Shown here piece after piece: positions 34,848 to 42,246 of a DNA stretch of 64,000 nt (the first letter of the stretch is position 1; every line of letters begins with the position of its first letter). Below the pieces are notes generated by a model. The model saw nothing but the letters and a program-made list of their open reading frames with translations, was not told where the DNA came from and did not search any database. This DNA is from an uncultured Collinsella sp. (lineage in GTDB: Bacteria > Actinomycetota > Coriobacteriia > Coriobacteriales > Coriobacteriaceae), in NCBI GenBank assembly GCA_900544095.1, contig UQTV01000005.1, positions 1 to 64,000 on the forward strand. Reading direction: 5' to 3'. The position numbers were made by a program, and so were the translations under genes.

Positions 34848-36083
34848 TTGACCGCCGCAACCACGCCTAAAAGTAAGTCAACCGCCGCCGCGCTCTCCCC
34901 CGCGCGCACCAGGCTCTGCCTGGCGCTGCTCGTGCTGTTGGGATTCTCGCTCGGCTGCTCCGAGTTCGTGGTCATCGGCATCGAAAGCGACCTGGCGACG
35001 GAACTCGGCGTATCACTTGCCACTGCGGGCCAGCTCATCAGCGTGTTCGCGCTGGTCTACGCCATCGCGACGCCGGTGCTTGCGCTCAGCACGGGGCGCT
35101 TCCGTCGTTACCAGCTGCTCGTGTGCTACAGCATTATCTTTGTGCTCGGCAATCTGGTCATGGCGTTGGCGCCCAACTTCCAGGTACTGTTTATCTCGCG
35201 CATTGTCCTGGGATCCGTCTCGGGCGCACTGCTCGCCGTGGGCGTGACGTACATCCCCGAGCTGCTGTCCCCGCAGCAAACTTCGCTTGCCATCTCGGTC
35301 GTGTACGGCGCGTTTTCCGTGGCGATGGTCTTTGTGACCTCGATTGGCAAGTTTGTGGCCGACACGCTCGACTGGCACGTGGCCATGTACGGTACGCTGA
35401 CCTTTGCCGTTTTGATCTGCGGAGCGCTCGTGGCGTTTATGCCGCGCGCCGGACAGACCGACGAACCCGCTACCTTCCGCGAGCAGGCGGGTCTGCTACG
35501 CGAACCGAGCATCATCACCGGTATGCTCATCTTTTTGTTTGGCGTGGGATCGGTCTATGTGTTCTACGGCTACGTGACGCCTTATCTTGAGCAGGTGCTG
35601 GGCATGGGCACTGTTCAGGCAAGCACCACGCTTATGGCCTACGGCGTGTTCTGCCTGGTCTCGAACATCTTGGGCGGATGGATCGACGCGCGCTTTGGCA
35701 TGAAGGCGCTGCTTGTGACGTTTGTGCTGCAAGCTGCGGCGTTACTCGGGCTGTTTGCCGTGGGCGACACCATGCCGCTCGCGCTGGTCTTTGTCTTTAG
35801 CCTAGCGCTGCTCATGTACCTGTTCTCGGTGTCATGCATCACGCACTTTATGGACGTGGCGCGCAGCCGCCATCCCAAATCGATGGTACTCGCGAGCTCG
35901 GTAGAACCCATGGCGTTTAACGTCGGCATTTCGTTTGGCACCGCAGTGGGCGGCGCCGTGGTGAGCAGCGTTGGCATTGCCTACGTTGGCGCGGTTGGTG
36001 CCGCGTTCTCGCTTGTGGCCTGGGCGCTTACGCTGGTGACGATTAAGTTGGCTCGCTGGGAGCGCAAGCGGGCGAGGGCGTAA
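34848..36083 (+). CDS. MFS transporter (drug:H+ antiporter-like)
   Basis: About 411 residues and twelve membrane spans. LGFSLGCSEFVVIGIESDLATELGVSLATAGQLIS is the N-terminal signature of the AraJ/PbuE/NepI-like 12-span exporters, followed by GRFRRYQLLVCYS (motif A) and SRIVLGSVSGALLAVGVTYIPELL. The start is uncertain: I chose the TTG at 34848 behind TTGGAG; a GTG at 34839 and a TTG at 34800 are in frame. It is divergent from the LpdD-IDI gene. The substrate is unknown. Confidence 0.85.
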   Translation: MTAATTPKSKSTAAALSPARTRLCLALLVLLGFSLGCSEFVVIGIESDLATELGVSLATAGQLISVFALVYAIATPVLALSTGRFRRYQLLVCYSIIFVLGNLVMALAPNFQVLFISRIVLGSVSGALLAVGVTYIPELLSPQQTSLAISVVYGAFSVAMVFVTSIGKFVADTLDWHVAMYGTLTFAVLICGALVAFMPRAGQTDEPATFREQAGLLREPSIITGMLIFLFGVGSVYVFYGYVTPYLEQVLGMGTVQASTTLMAYGVFCLVSNILGGWIDARFGMKALLVTFVLQAAALLGLFAVGDTMPLALVFVFSLALLMYLFSVSCITHFMDVARSRHPKSMVLASSVEPMAFNVGISFGTAVGGAVVSSVGIAYVGAVGAAFSLVAWALTLVTIKLARWERKRARA

Positions 36084-36134
36084 GCGCAGATGCGATACTC
36101 GAGCTCGATGATGGCGATCGAAAGGAAACCGCAT

Positions 36135-36581
36135 ATGCAACGCGTACTGTTTATCTGTCATGGGAACATCTGCCGCTCGACGATGGCTGAGTCGGTGTTT
36201 ACCGAGCTCGTGCGCCGCGCTGGGCGCGAGGCGGAGTTTGTCATCGATTCCGCAGCGACCTCAACTGAGGAGATTGGCAACCCGCCGCACCACGGTACCG
36301 TTGCCAAGCTACGCGAGGCCGGAATTCCCATCGTCGCACATCGCGCACGTCAGGTGCGTCGCGCGGAGTATGGCGACTAGGATCGCATTGTCTATATGGA
36401 TGCCGAGAACGCGCGTGGCCTGCGTCGCATCTTTGGCGACGACCCCGACGGCAAGATTACGCGCTTGCTCGATTGGACCGAGCGCCCCGGCGACGTGGCC
36501 GATCCCTGGTACACCGGCAACTTCGATGCCACCTACCGCGACGTGCTCGACGGTTGCATCGCTATGCTCAAGCAGCTGTAG
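36135..36581 (+). pseudogene. low-molecular-weight protein tyrosine phosphatase with an in-frame TAG
   Basis: The frame encodes a whole LMW-PTP of about 148 codons, but codon 82 is TAG (36378-36380). Before it lie the catalytic P-loop CHGNICRST (Cys9 to Arg15) and SAATSTEEIGNPPH; after it, in the same frame, lie RIVYMDAEN and the general-acid segment DPWYTGNFDATYRDV, then the normal C-terminus. The codon was probably TAC (Tyr). The ATG at 36135 has AAAGGAAACC upstream. So the gene is broken by one nonsense change unless the stop is read through or is a sequence error. Confidence 0.88.
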
Positions 36582-36617
36582 GCAAGCGAGCTCGCGAGGT
36601 GCGCCATTGGCATAAAA

Positions 36618-36741
36618 CGAGCGTGGATTATCTCCCGCATACAAATTGAGCGTGGATTTTCTCCCACTTTGAGCGCGAAATAGCTCCAAAAACGGGAGAT
36701 AATCCACGCTCGATATTTCGACGGCAGAAAATCCTCGCTCG
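36618..36741. repeat. GAGCGTGGATTTTCTCCC palindromic cluster, copy 1
   Basis: Four units: CGAGCGTGGATTATCTCCCG (36618-36637), GAGCGTGGATTTTCTCCC (from 36649), the exact complement of the first unit (36693-36712), and a partial inverted unit (36723-36741). The units interleave as two inverted pairs. A second cluster is at 38323-38428, on the other side of the DUF4143 gene. Confidence 0.85.
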
Positions 36742-36759
36742 ATACTCACCGACGAGCTC

Positions 36760-36792
36760 AATGTGACAAAGGGACTGTCCATTTGTCACATT
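36760..36792. repeat. GACAAAGGGAC palindrome, copy 4 (2 bp from the DUF4143 stop)
   Basis: AATGTGACAAAGGGAC and its complement with one mismatch form a 33-bp palindrome that ends two bases after the stop codon of the minus-strand ATPase. Confidence 0.85.
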
Positions 36793-36793
36793 C

Positions 36794-38155
36794 CTAGACA
36801 GGTTTGACCTCCAGCTTTATCCCCTCGACACGGGAGTCGCCCAAAACATCCGGAAGGGTCCAAGTCGCATACAGAGGCAGATAGAGAACAGCGCCGTTGC
36901 GCTCAACGTTGCCTCTCGAGAAAACAATCCCACGCTTTACGCCATACTCGGCCGTTTCAAGCACATGGTTCAACGCGGCGTGTGCATGGTAATAGGAGCC
37001 CGATTTAACCTCGATCGGAACAGCCGTTCCATCCGGTCCGTCAACCACAAAGTCCACTTCACCGCGCTTTTTTGTCTGATAGTAGTAAAGCTGGCGATTT
37101 TGGGCAGCCAGCTGCTGAGCCACCACGTTTTCGTACACGCCGCCGAGGTTGGGCTCCTTGCTGTCGAGGTACGCCGCCTGGGCGACCCCGATGGGATATC
37201 GGGCCATCAGCATCCCGGTATCGGACTGGTACAGCTTGAACTGGGACGGCCGTGCCGTCTTAAGCAGTGGGGACTTGGGCTCGGTCACGATGTCGGTCTT
37301 GAGAGCGACGCCGGCATCGACAAGCCAGACAAAATCTCGCTGGTATTTCTCGTAATGCGCCTTGGGATCTATGGAGTTGAGCACGAAACGCTTGTTCTCG
37401 CCCTCCAACATGACGGGCAGTTGGTCGAAGATGCTCTGCACCTGGAGCGCGCGTCCGTTCGCGTATTTTGAGATATCCCGACGGTATTGCCCGTTCAGCT
37501 CGGACTGAAGCTGGTGGACGGACGCCAGATCACCCTGCGTGTCGAGGAATCGCTGCACGACCTCCGGCATACCGCCAACGACGATATAGGTCCTAAAGTT
37601 TGCCATCATTGCGTCGTGAATATAACCAGGAACCGGCGTCTCGTTGCGGCACGCATCGCGAATCGAGCGCCTCGCCTCTTCGCTCACCCCAATCGCCCAG
37701 CTGAACTCCTCAAAATCCAGCGGGAACATCCTGAGCTCATGGACGTACCCCACGGGATAAGACCTGACGCCCTTGAATTGGGTCCCAAGCATGGATCCCG
37801 AGAATGCCCAGCGACAACGGCCGTCCTCGACAAGGAACTTGGCCATCGTCATGATGTCCGGCGCCTCCTGCACCTCATCGATAAATACGAGAGTTTTGCC
37901 CGGCGCTATCGACTTGCCCGTGAGAAGCGTCACCCTGCTGATGAAGTCATCAGCATCCCTCGCCCCGAGAAGGACGTCTTTTGCCTGGCGGTTTTCCGCG
38001 AGATTGAGCTCGATATAGGTTGCGTAGTTTGACTTACCGAACTCGCGAATCGAGTAGCTCTTACCGATTTGGCGAGAACCCGTGACGAACAACGCCTTTC
38101 GTTCAATGGATCTCTGCCAACAATCAAGCTCATCAGCGATTTTCCTGCGCAACAT
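36794..38155 (-). CDS. AAA ATPase with C-terminal DUF4143
   Basis: About 453 residues. The AAA_14 part has Walker A GSRQIGKS at 26-33, Walker B LVFIDEVQEAPD near 90, and an SGSMLG sensor near 130. The C-terminal DUF4143 has KKRGEVDFVV and PIEVKSG, a pattern shared with PD-(D/E)xK-like nuclease folds. The role of these proteins is not established; they are frequent accessory genes. I chose the ATG at 38155 behind GGGAG, but the frame stays open to 38275 across three 33-bp direct repeats. The gene sits between two copies of the GAGCGTGGATTTTCTCCC cluster, which suggests a separately moving cassette. Confidence 0.9.
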   Translation of the reverse strand: MLRRKIADELDCWQRSIERKALFVTGSRQIGKSYSIREFGKSNYATYIELNLAENRQAKDVLLGARDADDFISRVTLLTGKSIAPGKTLVFIDEVQEAPDIMTMAKFLVEDGRCRWAFSGSMLGTQFKGVRSYPVGYVHELRMFPLDFEEFSWAIGVSEEARRSIRDACRNETPVPGYIHDAMMANFRTYIVVGGMPEVVQRFLDTQGDLASVHQLQSELNGQYRRDISKYANGRALQVQSIFDQLPVMLEGENKRFVLNSIDPKAHYEKYQRDFVWLVDAGVALKTDIVTEPKSPLLKTARPSQFKLYQSDTGMLMARYPIGVAQAAYLDSKEPNLGGVYENVVAQQLAAQNRQLYYYQTKKRGEVDFVVDGPDGTAVPIEVKSGSYYHAHAALNHVLETAEYGVKRGIVFSRGNVERNGAVLYLPLYATWTLPDVLGDSRVEGIKLEVKPV

Positions 38156-38178
38156 AAGCTCTCCCATCGCCCCGATAA

Positions 38179-38261
38179 ATGAAATGCAGATATTTATATC
38201 GACTATTATCGATGAAATGCAGAGATTTTTAGCGCCTAAATCGGATGAAATGCAGAAATTT
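38179..38261. repeat. three ATGAAATGCAGAnATTT direct repeats with 33-bp period
   Basis: ATGAAATGCAGA starts at 38179, 38212 and 38245, each followed by five bases ending ATTT. The period is exactly 33 bp. They lie just upstream of the DUF4143 ATPase start and could be operator sites; since 33 is 11 codons and the frame is open, they could also encode an N-terminal 11-residue repeat (CISS/CISF units). Confidence 0.8.
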
Positions 38262-38322
38262 GACCTTACTCGCATATAGAATATAGACGATAAGGCCTAG
38301 GCGTAAGCGAGGTCGGGATTCC

Positions 38323-38428
38323 CGCATACAAATCGAGCGTGGACTTTCTCCCACTTTGAGCGTTCAAGCGCGCTTAAAACGGGAGAAAATCCACGCTCAT
38401 TATCTCGGTGGGAGAAAATCCTCGCTCG
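38323..38428. repeat. GAGCGTGGATTTTCTCCC palindromic cluster, copy 2
   Basis: Shares CCCGCATACAAAT and the following CGAGCGTGGACTTTCTCCC unit (from 38334) with copy 1. Inverted units follow at 38380-38398 and 38408-38428. The last unit ends one base before the stop of the TIGR04076 gene. Confidence 0.85.
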
Positions 38429-38429
38429 C

Positions 38430-38759
38430 CTACTCTTCGACGATCTCGGCAAGCCAGACGTTCAACGTGTCGACCTCGGGGCAGCAGAACTTTGCCGTAC
38501 CGGGCTCATTGCCAGGCACGGTTCCGCCATAGCGCAGGATATCGATATAGGGAAAGCCCACATGGCAGGCCATGGCGCACATCTTGCCGCGGTCTCGGTC
38601 AAAGTCAAAGACGTCGCCCGGCTTGTGACCATGGTGGCAGCGGCACGCACCCAGCTGGTCCACGCAGCTCACGCGGATACGCGGACGCTTGCCACGCGGA
38701 GCGCCGAGCGGCTTGTTCTCGCCCGCAGGCTTGATGCCGCCCTCGCCAGCATTACTCAT
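38430..38759 (-). CDS. TIGR04076 family cysteine-rich protein
   Basis: 109 residues. RIRVSCVDQLGACRCHHGHKPGDVFDF, GKMCAMACHVGFPYIDILRYGG and AKFCCPEVDTLNVWLAEI match the small TIGR04076 family of unknown function; several Cys and His could bind a metal. The ATG at 38759 overlaps the last bases of the upstream kinase gene (ATGAGTAA), so the two are translationally coupled. The first 25 residues are a variable tail. The pairing with a pyridoxal kinase is a context clue only. Confidence 0.8.
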   Translation of the reverse strand: MSNAGEGGIKPAGENKPLGAPRGKRPRIRVSCVDQLGACRCHHGHKPGDVFDFDRDRGKMCAMACHVGFPYIDILRYGGTVPGNEPGTAKFCCPEVDTLNVWLAEIVEE

Positions 38760-39576
38760 GGTCGACCACGTCCAGGCAGGCCTCGATGGGCAGGCCGGCC
38801 GACTTGTCCTCTTGGTCGGCATTGCGCTCGATAAGCTCAGCCACCACACGCATGGCATCGTACGTCGCGCGCTGCAGACTCCAGCCTGCCATAACGCGGC
38901 CGACGAGCACCGCCGAGAACGTGTCGCCCGTGCCCGGGAAATAGACCGGAATGAGCTCAAAGGGAATCGTAAAGTACTCCCCCGCCACATGGTCGTAACC
39001 GATAACCGCATTCGTGCCATTGACCACGGCGCTCGTAATGACCACCGACTTGGCACCCAGCTCGCGCACGGCGTTCACAAGGGCGCGGGCCTCATCGGGC
39101 GTAATTTGCTCGGCGATAGGCGTATCGGTGAGCAGACAGGCCTCGGTGTAATTGGGAACCGCATAATCGGCGCACTCGAGCAGGTGCCTCATGAGACCGA
39201 TCGTCGACTCGGGCACACCGGCATAGAGCTTGCCGTTGTCGCCCATGATGGGATCAACGAACACCTTGGTGCCCTTTTGCGCGCGGCGGTGGCAAAAGTC
39301 CGAGATGATGCGCGTCTCTTCCTCGGTCACGATAAAGCCGGTCGAGATGGCGTCGAACTCAAAGCCGAGCTCCTCCCAGATGGCAAGACTCTGACGCACG
39401 TACTCCGTGGTGTCGTGGATGTAGAACTTGGGGTAGTTGAGCGTGTCGGACACAAGTGCCGTCGGCAGATTGTGGATACGGTAACCCATGTGCGACAGCA
39501 CCGGCAGCATGGCGGAAAGCGCGACCTTGCCGTAGCCGCACATATCGTTGATCAGCAGCAGCTGAGTGTTCTTCAT
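38752..39576 (-). CDS. pyridoxal/pyridoxamine kinase (PfkB-like fold)
   Basis: 274 residues. A ribokinase-superfamily kinase of the PdxY/PdxK branch, phosphorylating B6 vitamers. LLINDMCGYGKVALSAMLPVLSHMG near residue 7, VSDTLNYPKF near 43, FVDPIMGDNGKLY near 105, VPNYTEACLL near 137 and the anion hole with catalytic Asp GTGDTFSAVL near 225 are all in order. It might equally act on hydroxymethylpyrimidine, but the N-terminal block favours B6. Its stop overlaps the TIGR04076 start. Confidence 0.9.
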   Translation of the reverse strand: MKNTQLLLINDMCGYGKVALSAMLPVLSHMGYRIHNLPTALVSDTLNYPKFYIHDTTEYVRQSLAIWEELGFEFDAISTGFIVTEEETRIISDFCHRRAQKGTKVFVDPIMGDNGKLYAGVPESTIGLMRHLLECADYAVPNYTEACLLTDTPIAEQITPDEARALVNAVRELGAKSVVITSAVVNGTNAVIGYDHVAGEYFTIPFELIPVYFPGTGDTFSAVLVGRVMAGWSLQRATYDAMRVVAELIERNADQEDKSAGLPIEACLDVVDHE

Positions 39577-39709
39577 GAGGGTCTCCCTTGTTTCGGGCGC
39601 GGCGCAGCAGCGCCACAGTGCGACTAAGTGTAGCGCAGGGGACGTTGTGAACGGGCGCTGGCACCGCAGAGGACGAATTGTTGCGGAAAGGTTACGGGAA
39701 GGAGGAAGT

Positions 39710-39798
39710 TAGTCGTTGGGGACGTTCTTAAATGACTAGTCGACACAAGGAGTGTCCCCAAATGCCGGCACATAAGGAACGTCCCTAAGTGCCGCTCG
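39710..39798. repeat. intergenic repeat copy D (AACGTCCCC motif and tandem GTCCC units)
   Basis: Within the 326-bp gene-free stretch 39577-39902. GTCGTTGGGGACGTTCTTAA, then GACTAGTCGACA, then the tandem GGAnnGTCCCnAAnTGCCG pair (39748-39795). It shares both motifs with 4976-5113 but lacks the large hairpins. Confidence 0.65.
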
Positions 39799-39818
39799 AA
39801 CATAATAAGTTTGGTACC

Positions 39819-39881
39819 TTGACATTTATTTACCGTGCTCCTAAATTGGTTAGGCACAAAACAATTCCACTACCTAACTAA
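39819..39881 (+). promoter_or_regulatory. promoter and candidate operator of the MarR-ABC operon
   Basis: TTGACA (39819-39824), a 17-bp spacer and TAAATT (39842-39847) form a strong promoter. Just downstream, TTGGTTAGG and CCTAACTAA form an imperfect inverted repeat at about 39846-39881, well placed for MarR autorepression. AAAGGAG follows at 39884-39890. Confidence 0.75.
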
Positions 39882-39902
39882 AGAAAGGAGCAACACTAAT
39901 TC

Positions 39903-40409
39903 ATGTGCGATGAACCTCTTAACCTTTGTTCGCACGAGCCCGGCGGCGACCCGTCACAGCCGGCGGATGTACCCGAAGCGGTTAGCTCAGAAGACAAGCT
40001 TGCCAAGCGCATCCTCAATGGCCTGGGCTTTTGCGGCCATTACATGCATTTTCATGGCGGAGGCGTGTCCGGCAAGGCGCCCATCATCTGCCTGCTGGCC
40101 AAGCAACCCGGCGGCGAGATGTCGCAGCAGGAGCTCGGCATGCACTTTGACCTCAAGCCGGGATCGCTTTCCGAGATCCTGTCCAAGCTCGAGCTCAACG
40201 GCCTCATCGAGCGCAGCCGTAACCCCAAGGATCGACGGCAACTCACCATTCGCCTGACCGAAACCGGCCGGGAAAACGCCCGCATCGACCAGGCGGCCCG
40301 CATTCGCTTTAGAGAGCAGGCCTTTAGTGCCCTCACCCACGACGAGCGCGAGCAGCTCGCCGAAATGCTCGAGAAAATCCGTGTAACCTGGGAGGAACTG
40401 GATGATTAA
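39903..40409 (+). CDS. MarR-family transcriptional regulator
   Basis: 168 residues. A winged-helix dimer: MSQQELGMHFDLKPGSLSEILSKLELNGLIERSRNPKDRRQLTIRLTETG is the DNA-binding core near residues 75-125. The first 40 residues are a variable tail, and GLGFCGHYMHFHGG, with several His and a Cys, could be a ligand or metal site. Its stop overlaps the first ABC gene by 8 bp, so all three genes are one operon. It should repress the exporter and respond to its substrate. Confidence 0.92.
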   Translation: MCDEPLNLCSHEPGGDPSQPADVPEAVSSEDKLAKRILNGLGFCGHYMHFHGGGVSGKAPIICLLAKQPGGEMSQQELGMHFDLKPGSLSEILSKLELNGLIERSRNPKDRRQLTIRLTETGRENARIDQAARIRFREQAFSALTHDEREQLAEMLEKIRVTWEELDD

Positions 40410-42246
40410 AACCCTCATGGGCAGCATCCGCGACTATATGAAAGTCACCGTTGCCACGCCGTTGCTCGTGCTTGGCGAGGTGCTCTGCGAGATGCTGATT
40501 CCATTCATCACCGCCAACCTGATCGACGCTATCAAAGACGGCGCCACCGTAGCCGAGATGCTTCCCACCGCAGGCTTTTTGGTGCTCATCGCGCTGACGT
40601 CGCTTGCTTTTGGCGCCGCGGCCGGCGTCACCTGCAGCCATGCGAGCTGCGGGTTCGCCAAGAACCTGCGTCACGACCTGTTCTACAAGATCCAGACGTT
40701 CAGCTTTGCCAACATCGATGAGTTCTCGAGTTCCTCACTCGTCACGCGTCTGACCACCGATATCAACAACGTGCAGCAGGCCTTTATGATGATCATCCGT
40801 ATCGCCGTGCGCGCGCCGCTGGTATTGATCTTCGCCTTTACCATGGCGTTTATCATGGGCGGCAGCGTTGCCATGGTCTACCTGGTCATCATTCCGCTGC
40901 TGGGCTTTGGGCTGTTCTTTATCATCTTTAAGGTGCGCCCCATCTTCTCGCGCGTGTTCCACAAGTACGATGCCCTTAACGAGTCCGTCGAGGAAAACGT
41001 CACCGGCATGCGCGTGGTCAAGAGCTATGTGCGCGAAGACTTTGAGAAGGAGAAGTTCGCGACCGCCGCGCGCGACGTCCAGATGGACTTCACCCGCGCC
41101 GAGAAGCTGCTCGCCTTTAACAACCCCATGATGAACATCTGCGTCAACGGCGCGTTTGTCGTCATCATCTACCTGGGCTCCAAGCTCATCATCACGAGCC
41201 AGGGCACGCTGTTCGACGTGGGCCAGCTCTCCTCGACCTTTACCTATGGTTTCCAGATTCTCATGAGCCTGATGCAGCTGTCGATGATCTTTGTCATGGT
41301 GACCATGGCCGACGAATCGGCACACCGCATTGCCGAGGTGCTGGCCGCCGAGCCCACGATCGCCGATCCCGCCGAGCCCGTGCTCGAGGTTGCCGACGGT
41401 TCCATCGACTTTGACCACGTGAGCTTTAAGTATTCCAAGCATGCGAAGCGCCAGGCGCTCGACGATATCGACCTGCACATTACGAGCGGCGAGACCATCG
41501 GCATCATCGGCGGCACCGGCTCGGCCAAGTCCACGCTCGTTAACCTCATCGCCCGCCTGTACGACACCACCGAAGGCGCTGTGCGCGTGGGCGGCGTGGA
41601 CGTGCGCGACTACGACCTGGACGCGCTGCGTCACCAGGTCGCCATGGTGCTGCAGAAAAACGTGCTGTTTAGCGGCACCGTCGCCGAGAACCTGCGTTGG
41701 GGCGACCCGAACGCCACCGACGAGGAAGTCCGCGAGGCGGCGCATCTGGCCTGCGCCGACGAGTTTGTCGACGGTTTCCCCAAGGGCTACGACACCTGGA
41801 TCGAACAGGGCGGCTCTAATGTTTCGGGCGGTCAGAAGCAGCGCCTGTGCATTGCACGCGCCCTGCTGCGTCGCCCCAAGATCTTGATCCTGGACGACTC
41901 CACCAGCGCCGTCGACACCAAGACTGACGCCAAGATTCGCGCAGGTCTGGCAAGTTATCTGCCCAACACGACCAAGCTCATCATCGCCCAGCGCATCAGC
42001 TCCGTGCAGGACGCAGACCGCATCATTGTCATGGAGGGCGGCCGTATCGCACAGATCGGCAACCACGAAGAGCTGCTCAAGACGAGCGAGATCTACCGAG
42101 AGACCTTTACCTCGCAAAACAAGATGTCTGCCGAAGGTACGCAAGACGCCGACGACGTCTCTGGCGACGCGAACACGGCGGCAGACAACACCGACATGAC
42201 CGCAACGCAAGCTCAGACCCAGGAAGGAGGCGAGGCCCATGAGTAA
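40402..42246 (+). CDS. ABC exporter half-transporter, subunit 1 (degenerate ATP site)
   Basis: 614 residues: six membrane spans then one ATPase domain. Walker A is GGTGSAKST near residue 373, the signature VSGGQKQRLCIARALL near 475, and Walker B ILILDDSTSAVD, where the catalytic glutamate is Asp. That marks the non-canonical half of a heterodimeric exporter of the BmrCD/TM287-288 kind. The 45-residue C-terminal tail is acidic and Thr/Gln-rich. The stop overlaps the next gene by 8 bp. Confidence 0.94.
   Translation: MIKTLMGSIRDYMKVTVATPLLVLGEVLCEMLIPFITANLIDAIKDGATVAEMLPTAGFLVLIALTSLAFGAAAGVTCSHASCGFAKNLRHDLFYKIQTFSFANIDEFSSSSLVTRLTTDINNVQQAFMMIIRIAVRAPLVLIFAFTMAFIMGGSVAMVYLVIIPLLGFGLFFIIFKVRPIFSRVFHKYDALNESVEENVTGMRVVKSYVREDFEKEKFATAARDVQMDFTRAEKLLAFNNPMMNICVNGAFVVIIYLGSKLIITSQGTLFDVGQLSSTFTYGFQILMSLMQLSMIFVMVTMADESAHRIAEVLAAEPTIADPAEPVLEVADGSIDFDHVSFKYSKHAKRQALDDIDLHITSGETIGIIGGTGSAKSTLVNLIARLYDTTEGAVRVGGVDVRDYDLDALRHQVAMVLQKNVLFSGTVAENLRWGDPNATDEEVREAAHLACADEFVDGFPKGYDTWIEQGGSNVSGGQKQRLCIARALLRRPKILILDDSTSAVDTKTDAKIRAGLASYLPNTTKLIIAQRISSVQDADRIIVMEGGRIAQIGNHEELLKTSEIYRETFTSQNKMSAEGTQDADDVSGDANTAADNTDMTATQAQTQEGGEAHE

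Noticed and set aside
36135..36581. Programmed stop-codon readthrough in the phosphatase
   Set aside because: No readthrough context or downstream structure is evident; a simple nonsense change explains it. It stays possible only if strains conserve the TAG.
36618..38428. Possible CRISPR array
   Set aside because: The repeated units are few, palindromic, unevenly spaced and partly inverted, and no cas gene is nearby.
38430..39056. A 208-codon version of the TIGR04076 gene
   Set aside because: The upstream half overlaps the kinase gene in another frame and has no similarity; the coupled ATG at 38759 is the better start.
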